A stretch of DNA of 64,000 nucleotides, taken from positions 124,001 to 188,000 of the forward strand of contig NZ_CP108454.1 of NCBI RefSeq assembly GCF_036240795.1, given 5' to 3'. Below the pieces are notes generated by a model. The model ran no database searches. It was not told the DNA's origin and worked only from the letters and a program-made list of their open reading frames with translations. Positions within the stretch are counted from its first letter, which is position 1; each line of letters begins with the position of its first letter. This document shows positions 8,607 through 17,870 of the stretch, piece after piece. A program made the translations under genes and the position numbers. This stretch comes from Streptomyces sp. NBC_01268 (lineage in GTDB: Bacteria; Actinomycetota; Actinomycetes; Streptomycetales; Streptomycetaceae).

Positions 8607-10252
8607 GTTCTCTCCGGGTCAGGGGCGATGGTGAACGGGGCCGGTGCGAGACCTGCCACGCAACGGCTGTCGGGTGCGGTCGGACGCGCGAGGAAGGAGG
8701 CCAGGACGGTCTGCGCGCAGGGCGACTGGGGGACCACGAAGTGGCCGATCCCGGGAATCCGCACGGCGGTCGAGCGGGGCAGCGTGCGGCCGGTGTACGG
8801 CCCCCACTTCGCCCCCGTCTTCGCGTCGAACGTTCCGGAGACGATCAGCGTCGGCACCTTGCTGAAGGTGGCCACCCGCTGGATCGCGGTGCGGTCCGGG
8901 ACGTTCCAGGCGCGGCACAGGTCCTGCTCGAAGGGAAGCTGCGGTGCGTGGGCCAGGACCGTGTCCGGCCACCCCGGGAAGGCCCGGCGCCCCGCCTCCA
9001 AGAGGTCGGACTTCGTATAGCCCGGCACCCACTCGCTGCACGCCACCGAGTGCGTCAGGCCATGGGCGAACTCGGCGGTCGAGGGCGTCGCGCCGGCGGC
9101 TCGTGCCTTCGCCAGTCGCTCGGGGTTTCCGTGGGCGAGTTCGTCGAGAGCCGCCGGGACATCGGCGGCAGGCAGGGCGCCGCCGTCGGCGACCAGCAGG
9201 TTCACCAGCGCGCCCCCGTCGAGGACGACCTTCACGGGGCTTCCGCCCCCGGGCGGCTCGACCGTCAGCGTCAGTGGGTTCGCCTCAAGGCGCCGGACCT
9301 GTTCGGTCAGCGTGCGCGGGAGGTCGGGATAGCGGTTCTCGCAGCGGGGCTGGGCCTCGCACGCCGCGAAGATCGTGTTGATCCCCTCCTGTGCGCTGTC
9401 CCAGGTCCAGGGCAGGCTCACGATCTGTGGAGGGGCGACCGAGTCGATCGCGACCGAGCGGATCCCCTGGGGGTGCAGGCGCAGGTACGTGAGGGCCAGG
9501 TCGGTGCCGTAGGAGTAGCCGTAGACGTTCCATTTCCTGATGCCCAGGGCCTTGCGCAGATCGGCGAAGTCGGCGGCGTTCTCGGTGGTGTTGTAAGCGC
9601 TCAGACGGATTCCGTCGGCCGTCAGACGGTCCCGGCACTCCTTCGCCGCGCGCACCAGGAGCCGGCCGGTCGAGGGCGCGCCGTAGGGCAGCCCGACGGC
9701 CCGCACGTTGAATCGGTCGATCTCCGGGCACGCGAGGTACGGCTCCGAGTAGGGCCCGCCGCGCTGGGTCATGACGATCAGGTCGCGGTCCTGGTTCAGC
9801 TTGGAGGCGATCAGGAAGGGGATGGCGTCGATCGCGTCGCCCCCAGGACCCCCTTCCATGAACACCACCGGGTCCTTGGCCGGCTTCGCCGACGTGGCCG
9901 CGATGATGGCGACGGTGAGTTTGATGGTCCGGCCGCCGCGGTGGGCTCGGCTCTCCGGCACCTCCATGACCCCGCACCGCCCGTGGATGGGCTCGGGCGC
10001 GTCCGGGCAGGGGCCGGGCACGAACCGCGCGGGGGTGCCCCACGGGGGCCCGTCGAGCGCCGGCGAGAGGGCGCTGCTCGGTGTCGGAGCGGCGGCAGCC
10101 AGGAAAGCCAGGCCCGCTGCGGCAAGCGCCGCTCCGGTGCGTGCGTCCCGGGAGCGTAGCCGCCTGTCCCGGTGTTCCCCCCGTTTCCGGAGGAACCTGC
10201 CGTTCCCCCGAACGGACCGCGGCCGGCCCGTTCTGATGCCCTGTTCCGTCAT
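8603..10252 (-). CDS. Secreted alpha/beta-hydrolase paralogue, tripeptidyl-aminopeptidase-like
   Basis: 549 residues when started at the ATG at 10252, which has AGGAG about 12 bp upstream; a longer open frame to 10603 adds only low-complexity sequence from tandem repeats. A long basic N-terminus precedes a hydrophobic export segment. The architecture matches the downstream gene: FMEGGPGGDA oxyanion block, elbow GYSYGTDLAL, Asp block VSGTFDAKTG and His block IPGIGHFV, and many stretches are near-identical between the two. A tandem duplication with divergence is the simplest origin. It is first in the two-gene operon, coupled by a 4-bp overlap. Confidence 0.83.
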   Translation of the reverse strand: MTEQGIRTGRPRSVRGNGRFLRKRGEHRDRRLRSRDARTGAALAAAGLAFLAAAAPTPSSALSPALDGPPWGTPARFVPGPCPDAPEPIHGRCGVMEVPESRAHRGGRTIKLTVAIIAATSAKPAKDPVVFMEGGPGGDAIDAIPFLIASKLNQDRDLIVMTQRGGPYSEPYLACPEIDRFNVRAVGLPYGAPSTGRLLVRAAKECRDRLTADGIRLSAYNTTENAADFADLRKALGIRKWNVYGYSYGTDLALTYLRLHPQGIRSVAIDSVAPPQIVSLPWTWDSAQEGINTIFAACEAQPRCENRYPDLPRTLTEQVRRLEANPLTLTVEPPGGGSPVKVVLDGGALVNLLVADGGALPAADVPAALDELAHGNPERLAKARAAGATPSTAEFAHGLTHSVACSEWVPGYTKSDLLEAGRRAFPGWPDTVLAHAPQLPFEQDLCRAWNVPDRTAIQRVATFSKVPTLIVSGTFDAKTGAKWGPYTGRTLPRSTAVRIPGIGHFVVPQSPCAQTVLASFLARPTAPDSRCVAGLAPAPFTIAPDPERT

Positions 10253-10921
10253 GTGATCCCGTCTCTCCTGCGTGGTCGGGCTTCCCGGCCGTCGCGTCGG
10301 GGCGGTGCCGGCCGACTCCGCCCGCCGCCTCATGGTTCGGGCGGGCTCTGCCCGGCCCAGCCTGCGTTCGAGGCGGGAGGTCCGCCACCAGTGGGCTCCA
10401 CTCGGAGCAGCCCGCCGGCAGGACGGGCGCTCGTCGGCGAACTGGCGTCGGCGGAGGGCTGAGGACCGTGGCTGAGGGAGGGGTGGAGGGAGGGGTGGAG
10501 GGAGGGGTGGAGGGAGGGGTGGAGGGAGGGGCAGCGGGTGAAGAGGCAGCCCCTGGTCGTCCGCCGTCGAGGGGACGGCGGACGGGATCGAGGGCTGCGC
10601 CACGGATCGGCGCGGCCGTTGCGCGAGCGCCTTCCGCGCGAGTCCTTACGGGCCGCCGCCTCCGAGGGCCCTCAGAGGTAGGAGGGCGGGAACCCAACCG
10701 GTCGTCCGGCCTCGACCTCGGCCGACCGGCATCCGTCCGACTCCCGGTACCAGGTCCGGACCTCGCCGGTCACCAGCCGGCTTCGCCACCGAGAAGGTGT
10801 TCCCGTCCTTCGCCCGTCCTCGTCCTTCGCCCGTTCCCGTCCAGTCCCGCACGCCATGGGTGTTGGCCCGCTCCCCCGGGTCCCGTCCGAGGGCGACGGC
10901 GCTCGGCGGTCGGCTGCTCGT
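10253..10921. other. Long intergenic region with a G-rich tandem repeat
   Basis: About 670 bases with no supportable gene. It should contain the promoter for the hydrolase pair on the minus strand. The only clear structure is the 12-bp tandem repeat at 10474-10533; frames through the area on either strand are low-complexity and shadow-like. The sequence near 10800-10850 also has loose cgtccttcgcccgt-type repeats. Confidence 0.5.
10474..10533. repeat. 12-bp G-rich tandem repeat (four perfect copies plus one degenerate)
   Basis: The unit GAGGGAGGGGTG repeats four times exactly (10474-10521) and a fifth copy diverges in its last bases. Runs of three and four G at regular spacing could fold into a G-quadruplex on this strand. 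It lies about 220 bp upstream of the first tandem hydrolase, outside any convincing gene. Confidence 0.85.
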
Positions 10922-12262
10922 TCAGCGCCGCGGGAACGCCGGTGCCGTGGGAGCCGGCCCCAGTGTCGTCGTGCCGGGGAGCGACCGGTGACCCAGCCCC
11001 GTACGGTAGGCGTCCAGGGCTGCTTCGGTACGGCCGCCGCGGCGCAGAAGGTCGCCCAGCAGGCGGCACAGATCGGCGAGGTCGCCGCTCGCGCCGCTGC
11101 GCTCCAGCAGCCCCAGGGCCGTGACGTAGTGCTCCTCGGCAGTCTCGCAGTCCCCCCGCTCCTCGGCGATCAGCCCGAGCAGCCGGTGCGCACCCCCGGC
11201 GTGCACCGCGCCGTGCCGGTCACCCAGCTCGAGAAACGCCGAGAGCAGATCCGACGCCTCGCCGTGCCGGCCGAGTCGCCGGAGGACATCCGCCAGCTCC
11301 ACCTCCACCTGCGCGGTGAACAGCGCCGCACGTCTGACGTTCAGTATGTCCCGGGCAGCGCGCAACTCCGTTTCAGCTGCCGCCAGTTCTCCGCTCTGAG
11401 CCAAAACGTAGCCGCGCATCCAGTGGCAGTGCGCGAGGTCGGTGCGCAGGCTCAGCTGGTGGTAGATCGCCTGCGCCTTGGCCAGTGAGGCGTCCGCGTC
11501 AGCCGTGCGCCCCTCGGCGAGGAAGGTGCGGGCCACCTGCCGGTGCATGCCCGCCACCAGTGCCGGGTCGTCGACCTGTGGAGCCAGTGCCAGGGCGAGC
11601 TCGGCGGCGTGGGCGGCACGGGCGTGGGCGCCCATGTCCATGTACGGACCGATCACGGCGGCGTACAGGACGACCAGTGCCTCGGGGTCGGCCAGGCCGC
11701 TCGCTCCGAGCTCGTCGATGGTGGACTCGAGGAGGTAGCAGGCGTAACGCAGCTCGCCGGCCAGGAGGTGCGCGACGGCACGGCCCCGGATCGCGCGTGC
11801 GCGGCGCGGCAGCGGCTCCTCGGCGAGGAGCCGCTCGACGGCCTGGAAGTGGTGGCCCGCATCGACCAACTGACCGGTCTCCAGGGCACAGTCACCGAGC
11901 CCGAGCAGCGCCTCGGCCTGCTCGGGCACGAGGTCGAGGTGCTCCGCGTCGGTGAGCAGGCGCCGGTAGCGCACGGCGGCCTCCTCCGCCGTCCCGGTGG
12001 CCAGCTGCCGCCGCGCTTCGACGAGGGCGAGCCGCAGCTCCGTGGCGAGGTGCGCGGGCCTGCCGGTGGCCAGCTCCTCGTACGACGTGCCGAGCCGCTC
12101 CGCGAGGAAGCGCAGCGCGGTCTCCGAGGGCCTGACCCGGCCCGACTCCAGCGTCGACACGTACGCGGGGGTGTACGAGGGCTCGGCCAGCTGCCGCTGT
12201 GTCAGACCGCGTTGGGCGCGCAGTCGCTGCACTCGGCGGCCGATCGTGGCCGGATCGTCCAT
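10922..12262 (-). CDS. XRE-family HTH regulator with TPR domain
   Basis: 446 residues from the ATG at 12262, preceded by AGGGGGT; the open frame continues upstream but the helix-turn-helix starts here. Residues ~8-65 form an XRE HTH (IGRRVQRLRAQRGLTQRQLA, then a recognition helix with YVSTLESGRVRP). The rest, ~80-430, is a series of TPR-like helical repeats (for example EQAEALLGLGDCALETGQL and AVHAGGAHRLLGLIAEERGD). HTH plus TPR is the layout of RRNPP-type peptide-responsive regulators and of several Streptomyces developmental regulators. It is divergent from a secreted metallopeptidase 138 bp away, which may be its target. Confidence 0.82.
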   Translation of the reverse strand: MDDPATIGRRVQRLRAQRGLTQRQLAEPSYTPAYVSTLESGRVRPSETALRFLAERLGTSYEELATGRPAHLATELRLALVEARRQLATGTAEEAAVRYRRLLTDAEHLDLVPEQAEALLGLGDCALETGQLVDAGHHFQAVERLLAEEPLPRRARAIRGRAVAHLLAGELRYACYLLESTIDELGASGLADPEALVVLYAAVIGPYMDMGAHARAAHAAELALALAPQVDDPALVAGMHRQVARTFLAEGRTADADASLAKAQAIYHQLSLRTDLAHCHWMRGYVLAQSGELAAAETELRAARDILNVRRAALFTAQVEVELADVLRRLGRHGEASDLLSAFLELGDRHGAVHAGGAHRLLGLIAEERGDCETAEEHYVTALGLLERSGASGDLADLCRLLGDLLRRGGRTEAALDAYRTGLGHRSLPGTTTLGPAPTAPAFPRR

Positions 12263-12329
12263 GAGGACCCCCTGGTTCGTGAACTGCCCAGTATCCAGAA
12301 GCAGTAGGCATTGCGCACGCCCTCGCCTT

Positions 12330-12400
12330 CCCCCTAGGTTAAGCGACTCGTTCAGTGTATTTACTCCTTCAGTTAACTCGCTTGGCAAGGGGCTGATCTC
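12330..12400. promoter_or_regulatory. AT-rich divergent promoter region with inverted repeat
   Basis: The stretch between the XRE-TPR regulator and the M64 peptidase is far more AT-rich than its surroundings. It carries AAGCGA near 12342 and its complement TCGCTT near 12378, with GTTAA-type flanks on both sides. This is the natural place for an operator of the XRE protein. No clean -10/-35 pair is evident. Confidence 0.4.
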
Positions 12401-13750
12401 ATGCGTTCAGTACGACGAGGGGCCATGGCGGTCGGAGTGGCCGTCGCCCTCACGGCCGTGCTCGCCGCCGCACCCGGCAGCGCCGCCGCAGACCCGTCGG
12501 CACCACGCACGGCCGGAGTCGAGGTCGAGGTCCCGGGTCCGGAAGACGGGACGTTCGCCGGCTCCGGCCACACGCACGTGCCGCCGGAGCGCCGGAACCG
12601 GACGGCCTCCCGCCTGACGTCGGCAGAGGTGGCCGCCGACGGCGAGGTGACCAAGACGGTCGACAACGGCCCCACCGCCGACCGGCTCGACATCGTCGTC
12701 GTCGGAGACGGCTACACCCTCGCCGAACTGCCCCGGTTCCACGCCGACGCCCAGAAGAAGTGGGCCGAGCTGACGGCCGTCGAGCCCTACACCACCTACC
12801 GCAACCTCTTCAACGTCTGGACCGTCGACGCCGTCTCGAACCAGTCAGGCGTCTCCGGCGACCCCTCACCCGACACCGTCCGCGACACGGCGCTCGGCTC
12901 GTACTTCTGGTGCGACGAGATCGAACGACTGCTCTGCGTCGACCAGGACAAGGTCGACGGATACGTCGCGAAGGCGCCGGAGGCCGACCTGGTCCTCGTC
13001 CTCGCCAACAGCACCAAGTACGGCGGCGCCGGCTACAACGAGCGCAGCGAGACCCTCGGCTACGAGGGCATATCGACGGCCTCGGCGGGCAACGAGAAGT
13101 CCGGCCAGGTCGCGATCCACGAGACCGGCCACTCCTTGGGCAAGCTCGCCGACGAGTACTTCTACGCCGACTACCCCGGCTACGAGCGGTACCTGGGCCC
13201 CGAGCCCGCCGACTCCAACGTCACCACCCTCACGGCCGACGACATGGCCGACCGGGGCACCAAGTGGCACCGCTGGCTCGGCGAGCAGTCTCCCGACGGC
13301 GGCATCGTCGGCGCGTACGAAGGCGGCGGGTACTACGTCACCGGGCTGCGGCGCCCCACCGAGGATTCCCTGATGCGCTCGCTCGGCAAGCCCTTCAACC
13401 TGCCCGGAGTGGAGGCGATGATCGCCGGCTTCTACCGCGAGGCGCGCATCGCCTCCCCCGTCACGGCCACCGGTCGCACCCTCCGCACGGGTGACACCGC
13501 CAAGGCCCTCGTACCCCGACTGGCGGGGGCGGACGGGCGTCAACTCACGATCCGCTGGTACCTCGACGGGCGGGAGATGAAGGCCCTCGCGGGCCGCAGC
13601 CACGTACGGGTGTCCGACCTGACCCTGCGTCTGCTCGACCTCCGGAAGCACACGTTGTCCCTCACGGCCGAGGACCGCACGCCTTCGGTTCGGGACCGCG
13701 GCATCGCCCGGACGATGAGGTCCACGGTCAGCTGGACGGTCCGGCTCTGA
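12401..13750 (+). CDS. Secreted M64-family (IgA-peptidase-like) zinc metallopeptidase
   Basis: 449 residues with a signal peptide ending near PGSAAADP. The zinc site is clear: H240-E241-T-G-H244-S-L-G-K-L-A-D251-E, the extended HExxHxxGxxxDE signature of peptidase family M64. Upstream, DIVVVGDGYT and a NLFNVWTVDAVSNQSGVS block are also typical. The C-terminal ~100 residues look like a beta-rich appended domain. It should hydrolyse proteins outside the cell. It stands alone downstream of the divergent regulator and is followed by a perfect hairpin terminator. Confidence 0.9.
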   Translation: MRSVRRGAMAVGVAVALTAVLAAAPGSAAADPSAPRTAGVEVEVPGPEDGTFAGSGHTHVPPERRNRTASRLTSAEVAADGEVTKTVDNGPTADRLDIVVVGDGYTLAELPRFHADAQKKWAELTAVEPYTTYRNLFNVWTVDAVSNQSGVSGDPSPDTVRDTALGSYFWCDEIERLLCVDQDKVDGYVAKAPEADLVLVLANSTKYGGAGYNERSETLGYEGISTASAGNEKSGQVAIHETGHSLGKLADEYFYADYPGYERYLGPEPADSNVTTLTADDMADRGTKWHRWLGEQSPDGGIVGAYEGGGYYVTGLRRPTEDSLMRSLGKPFNLPGVEAMIAGFYREARIASPVTATGRTLRTGDTAKALVPRLAGADGRQLTIRWYLDGREMKALAGRSHVRVSDLTLRLLDLRKHTLSLTAEDRTPSVRDRGIARTMRSTVSWTVRL

Positions 13751-13816
13751 CGGTCCGGCGGGCGTACGTCTTGGTTCACGGCCGCCTCGAAGGAAGCAGC
13801 CGAAGAACGCCTCCGG

Positions 13817-13852
13817 GCGCCGGTCGCGACCAGAGAGGCTCGCGACCGGCGC
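13817..13852. terminator. Hairpin terminator after the M64 peptidase
   Basis: Perfect 13-bp stem GCGCCGGTCGCGA with 13840-13852, 10-nt loop, about 70 bp past the stop codon. Confidence 0.75.
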
Positions 13853-13940
13853 AAGCAGTCACGCCACCTGACGCGCACCGGGAGAGCCGGTACGGGCACC
13901 TGGGTGAGGACCTCGGGAACCGGCCCGGTGCCCCCCGCAG

Positions 13941-15471
13941 AACGGCGCCCCCCACGGCTATCTGCGGCTGACCGACTCCGGGAACGACGAGAGCGGCGCC
14001 GTCCTCTTCGACCAGGCCCTCCCGGCGGGCAACGGCCTCGACGTCACCTTCGACCAGTGGCAGTACGGCAGTACAACCCCAACCTCGAGTTCCTCCCCGG
14101 CGTCGACCGCGGCTACCTCGGCGTCGGCCTCGACGTCCTCGGGAACACTTCGGCGACTGGGAGCACCGCGGCAACGGCTGCCCGACCCGCTCCCCGGGCG
14201 GCACCGGCTTCCGCATCCCCGCTCCCGGCCGCAACATGGTCACCGTCCGCGGCCCCGGCGACGGCACCGTCGGATACTGCTTCCTGACCGCTACGGCCAG
14301 TAACTTCACCACCACCCCGCCCTGGCCGTCCACCCTGCCCGGCTCCCTCCAGGGCCCGCTCACCACCCTGCCGGCCGATGCGACTCCGCAACAGGCGGAG
14401 ACCCTGCTCGAACCGTCGCGCCGCCGAGTGAACGTGCACCTCACCCCGGCCCCCTCCCCCGTCCTCACCGTCTCGGTCGACTTCAACGACGGCCAGGGCA
14501 TGCGCCAGGTCCTCCAGACCCTGGCCCGCGAGCCGGTGCCGTCCACCTACAAGTTCGGCTTCGCCGGGTCGACGGGCCTGTTCACCGACGTCCACCTGAT
14601 CCGCAACGTCTCGGTCAGCACCCAACAACCGCTGCCCGAGCTCAACCTGGTCAAGCAGGTCCACGAGCCGAGGCCGGGCGAACTCGTCGTCGGCACCCCT
14701 GTCCAGTACGACTTCGTCGTCACCAATGCCGGCAGCACCCCGATCAACGACATCGCGGTCCACGATCCGACGGTCGGCGACATCGACTGCCCGGTCAGCG
14801 TGCTCGAACCGGGGCGGACGATCACCTGCACCGGCACCTACCTGATCACCGCCGCGGACGTGGCCCGGGGCCACGTCACCAACACCGCGCGCGCCACCGG
14901 CACCTCCGGCAGCGCCCCGGTCACCTCCCCCGACTCCACCGTCAAGGTGCCGATCGAGGCGCCCCCGAGCATGCCCGTCGTCAAGAGCGTCGACGCCGCC
15001 GAGCCCTTCGACATCGGCGACGTCGTGCCGTACAGCTACGTGGTCACCAACGTGGGCGGCACCGAGATCACCGGCCTCTCCATCACCGACGACCGCGTCA
15101 CCGGCATCACCTGCGACTCCGCCACCCTCGCCCCGGCCGGCAGCCCCGGCGACAGCACCACCTGCCGCGGCTCTTACACCGTGACCGCCGCCGACGCCCA
15201 GACTGGACACGTCACCAACACCGCCAAGGCCACCGGCACCGACCCCGACGGCGCCACTGTCGAGAGCCCCTCGGTCCGGCTCCGCATCCCCGCCGTCTGC
15301 CCTCCCGACTACGGCTACGGCGGCTGCAAGGAAGGTGATCACGGCTACGGCAACGGCAACGACGGCTACGGCTACGGCTACGGCTACGGCTACGGCTACG
15401 GCGACAGCCACGGCTACGGCGACAGCCACGACAAGACCGCGAAGCGGCCCGGGAAGGAGACCGGCCGCTGA
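13941..15471 (+). pseudogene. Broken lectin-like / DUF11-repeat surface protein with Gly-Tyr tail
   Basis: Read across three frames, this is one degraded gene. Frame 3 (13941-~14069) gives HGYLRLTDSGNDESGAVLF, frame 2 (~14072-14146) gives LEFLPGVDRGYLGVGLDVLG, and frame 1 from ~14149 gives FGDWEHRGNGCPTRSPGG and runs to the stop. Together they resemble an L-type-lectin-like domain with an internal deletion and two frameshifts. Two DUF11-type beta repeats follow (LNLVKQVHEPRPGELVVG... and MPVVKSVDAAEPFDIGDV...), each ending HVTNTA(R/K)ATGT, then a GYGYG-rich tail and a basic end. No start codon or signal peptide remains. The frame from ATG 14236 alone could still encode a 411-residue protein lacking an export signal. 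Sequencing error could mimic the shifts. Confidence 0.65.
15308..15430 (+). repeat. Gly-Tyr-coding short tandem repeats
   Basis: The 6-bp unit GGCTAC is repeated, most densely around 15362-15402, inside the C-terminal tail of the broken DUF11 protein and encodes (GY)n. A GDSHGYGDSH duplication follows. Such repeats are slippage-prone, and similar Gly/Tyr-rich tails occur in extracellular proteins. Confidence 0.7.
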
Positions 15472-15490
15472 CCTGGAGCAGATGTGACAC

Positions 15491-15528
15491 GGGACCGGAC
15501 CGAGCCGCCGAGCGGCCGGTCCGGTCCC
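15491..15528. terminator. Hairpin terminator between convergent genes
   Basis: 12-bp stem GGGACCGGACCG with 15517-15528 and a further short inverted repeat in the loop. It lies between the DUF11 remnant (plus) and the SGNH esterase (minus, ending at 15613) and can serve both. Confidence 0.75.
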
Positions 15529-15612
15529 TTCGTACGGGCGGGCCGCGCATGTGCGGGCTTTCGCCAGCGCCTTGGTCCCGGCGCCGGCGCCGGTCGGCAG
15601 CTGCGGGCAGCG

Positions 15613-16407
15613 TCAGACCGCCGAACGGAAGGCGGGCAGGTATCCGCCCGACTGCCCGGCGGCCGTGGGGTGGTAGGAGTTGTAGACCGGTACGGACAGG
15701 CTGTGCAGCCAGGAGTCCCCGGAGCAGATCTCGTGGCCGGTGAACTCGTCGACGACGCTGCTGAAGGTGAAGCCGGCGTTCGCCGCCTGCTTCGCCAGAA
15801 CGCCGTTGAGGGTGTCGGAACCCCGGTTGATGGCCGCTCGCTCGGTCTCGCTGAGTCCGGCGATACAGCTTCCGGACAGCTTGTAGAACCGGGGGTACCC
15901 GAGAACCACCACGCGCGCCTGCGGTGCGCGGCTGCGGATGTCCCCGTAGAGCGCGGAGAGGCCGCCGGGCAGCGTGCCGTTCATCTTCACGATTGCGGCG
16001 TTCACGGCCGCGACGCAGGTGGCCTCGCTGTTGAGCACGCAGGTCTGCATGACGTCCGCGAACCCGACGTCGTTGCCGCCCGCCGTGACGCTGACGAGCG
16101 TCGTGGTGGAGTTCAGAGGGCCGAGCTGGCCGCTGCGGACGGACCCGGTGGTCGCACCGGAGCACGCGGTGAAGGAGAACGAGGAGGGAGAGTTGGCCGC
16201 TGCCCACAGGCGAGGGTACGCGTGGGTGCTGCGACGGCAGTCGCCGCTGTCCGAGAGGTAGCTTCCGGCCCCCACACCGGAGGAGTACGAGTCTCCGAGG
16301 GCCACGTAGCGGTGGCCGGCGGCAGTGGCCGGCTGGGCGACTCCGAGGGCCGCGGCGGCCACTGCGAGCGCGGTTGATGCGGACAGCACGAATCTTCGCC
16401 AGAGCAT
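15613..16407 (-). CDS. Secreted SGNH-hydrolase (lipase/esterase)
   Basis: 264 residues from the ATG at 16407, where a signal peptide (basic start, Ala-rich core, ATA-A near residue 30) begins; the frame upstream lacks protein character. SGNH blocks are present: block I ALGDSYSSG with Ser40, block III VTAGGNDVGF with the Gly-Asn, and block V SYHPTAAGQ with the catalytic His. Six Cys fit the three disulfides of the Streptomyces coelicolor extracellular lipase type. It should hydrolyse ester bonds of lipids or acylated polysaccharides outside the cell. Confidence 0.88.
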   Translation of the reverse strand: MLWRRFVLSASTALAVAAAALGVAQPATAAGHRYVALGDSYSSGVGAGSYLSDSGDCRRSTHAYPRLWAAANSPSSFSFTACSGATTGSVRSGQLGPLNSTTTLVSVTAGGNDVGFADVMQTCVLNSEATCVAAVNAAIVKMNGTLPGGLSALYGDIRSRAPQARVVVLGYPRFYKLSGSCIAGLSETERAAINRGSDTLNGVLAKQAANAGFTFSSVVDEFTGHEICSGDSWLHSLSVPVYNSYHPTAAGQSGGYLPAFRSAV

Positions 16408-16757
16408 GGCGATCAGCCTCAAATCCGGAGCGTGGGAGGTGAGTTGGTTGAACGCGACACTTCTAGCAGGGTGCGCGTACCGGCGGGTAGCCCCCGGTAC
16501 GGATGTCTTCCGCTTTGGGGCGCCTCCTTTTTCTCCGCGCGTAGACTCGTCCCGATTGCGCCAGGTACGCGCCGGGCGGCGGCCCAAGGCCGTGACAGCG
16601 ACAAGCGGCATCGCGGTGAAGAGATCGCGCCAAGGCCCGTGACCCCAGGGAAGGTTCCGGACACGCTGCGCCCCGGGCGTTTGGTGCGAGAGGGGAGGGG
16701 GACAGGGTTGTGCGGTGTGGTGACGTCGCATCGGGGATCTGATCGCACGGGGGGACC
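16408..16757. other. Divergent intergenic region
   Basis: About 350 bases between the SGNH esterase (minus) and the patatin gene (plus). Promoters for both must lie here, but I see no convincing -35/-10 pair. A GGGGGGA ribosome-binding site is present just before 16758. Confidence 0.5.
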
Positions 16758-17870
16758 ATGCAGGTCGACGCTGTCAAGAGCATGCACGAGTACTGGGATC
16801 CGGCGCATCCCGTCCTGGAGATCCTGCGCGCCCGCCGGGATTCCGGGAGCTTGCCGGGGCAGCGCACGGACGGTGCGACCGTCGCCCTCGCCGTCGAGGG
16901 CGGCGGCATGCGCGGGGTGATCTCCGCGGCGATGCTTTCCCAGTTGGAGGACTTCGGATTCAAGAACGCCTTCGACGTGGTCTACGGGTGCTCCGCCGGA
17001 GGGATCAACGCTGCCTACTTCCTCGCGGGCGAGACCTGGTACCCGCTGTCGATCTACTACGACGACCTGACGAACAAGCAGTTCGTCGACTTCTCCAGGG
17101 CCCTGCGCGGGCAACCGATCCTGAACCTGGCCTACTCCTTCGACCACATCATGGAGCAGGTCAAACCGCTGGACTACGAGGCCGTCCTGCGCTCGCCGAT
17201 CGCCCTGGCCGTCCCGATCACCGACGTCGACGCCCTGCGGACCGTGGTGCTGCGGGAGTTCGCCTCCCGGCACGACCTCAAAGCCGCGTTACGCGCCTCC
17301 GCTTGGCTTCCCATCGCCGTCCCCGGCACCTTCGCCACGCCCGACGGGAGACGCGCCGTCGACGGCGGCGTCCTCACCGCCCTGCCCTTCCGGCTCGCCG
17401 TCGGGGACGGCTGTACGCACGTCCTGTCGCTCAGCACCCGGCCGATGGGACCGGCCGGCACCGGGCTCAACCTGATGCACCGCTACACCTTTCTGCACCT
17501 GGAGCGGATGCGCCGCGGCCTCGGCGCCGGGTACCTGGCGGCGATCCGTCAGAAGCACCGCGACCAGGACTGGCTCCGCCGGATGAGAACGGCCCCCGCA
17601 GCCGACGCGCCGTACGTCCTCGATCTGGCCCCGCTGCCGTGGATGCCCGAGCTCAAGCGGCACGAGCAGAACCAGGGCCGGCTGCTCCACCACGCGCGGA
17701 TGGCCTACGGCATCGCGTTCTGCGCCACCGAGGGAAGACCGGCCGAGCTGATGCGCCAGGGCGGAATCCGTGCCATGCCGAGACTGAGGGTGGTTGACAG
17801 CGCGAATGGAGCACCGGGGCGCGACGCTGGATCTGCTGCTCGCAGCACTGTCCGATCTGACGGGATATGA
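16758..17870 (+). CDS. Patatin-like phospholipase
   Basis: A 370-residue patatin-family lipid acyl hydrolase, without signal peptide, so cytosolic or membrane-peripheral. The catalytic machinery is complete: oxyanion hole GGGMRG (residues 48-53), nucleophile GCSAG with Ser79, and the Asp of DGG at residue 202. Strong GGGGGGA precedes the ATG. The 3' end overlaps the start of the next gene by about 65-77 bp, so the two are almost certainly one transcript. Patatins of this length act as housekeeping phospholipases or as effectors in bacterial defence; the kinase-like partner makes a signalling or effector role worth considering. Confidence 0.88.
   Translation: MQVDAVKSMHEYWDPAHPVLEILRARRDSGSLPGQRTDGATVALAVEGGGMRGVISAAMLSQLEDFGFKNAFDVVYGCSAGGINAAYFLAGETWYPLSIYYDDLTNKQFVDFSRALRGQPILNLAYSFDHIMEQVKPLDYEAVLRSPIALAVPITDVDALRTVVLREFASRHDLKAALRASAWLPIAVPGTFATPDGRRAVDGGVLTALPFRLAVGDGCTHVLSLSTRPMGPAGTGLNLMHRYTFLHLERMRRGLGAGYLAAIRQKHRDQDWLRRMRTAPAADAPYVLDLAPLPWMPELKRHEQNQGRLLHHARMAYGIAFCATEGRPAELMRQGGIRAMPRLRVVDSANGAPGRDAGSAARSTVRSDGI

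Noticed and set aside
8603..10603. 117-codon extension of the second hydrolase to 10603
   Set aside because: The added part is translated from the tandem repeat and lacks protein character; ATG 10252 has a ribosome-binding site and precedes the export segment.
15308..15430. CRISPR-like repeat array
   Set aside because: The repeats are 6-bp GGCTAC units in frame within a Gly-Tyr tail; there are no spacers.
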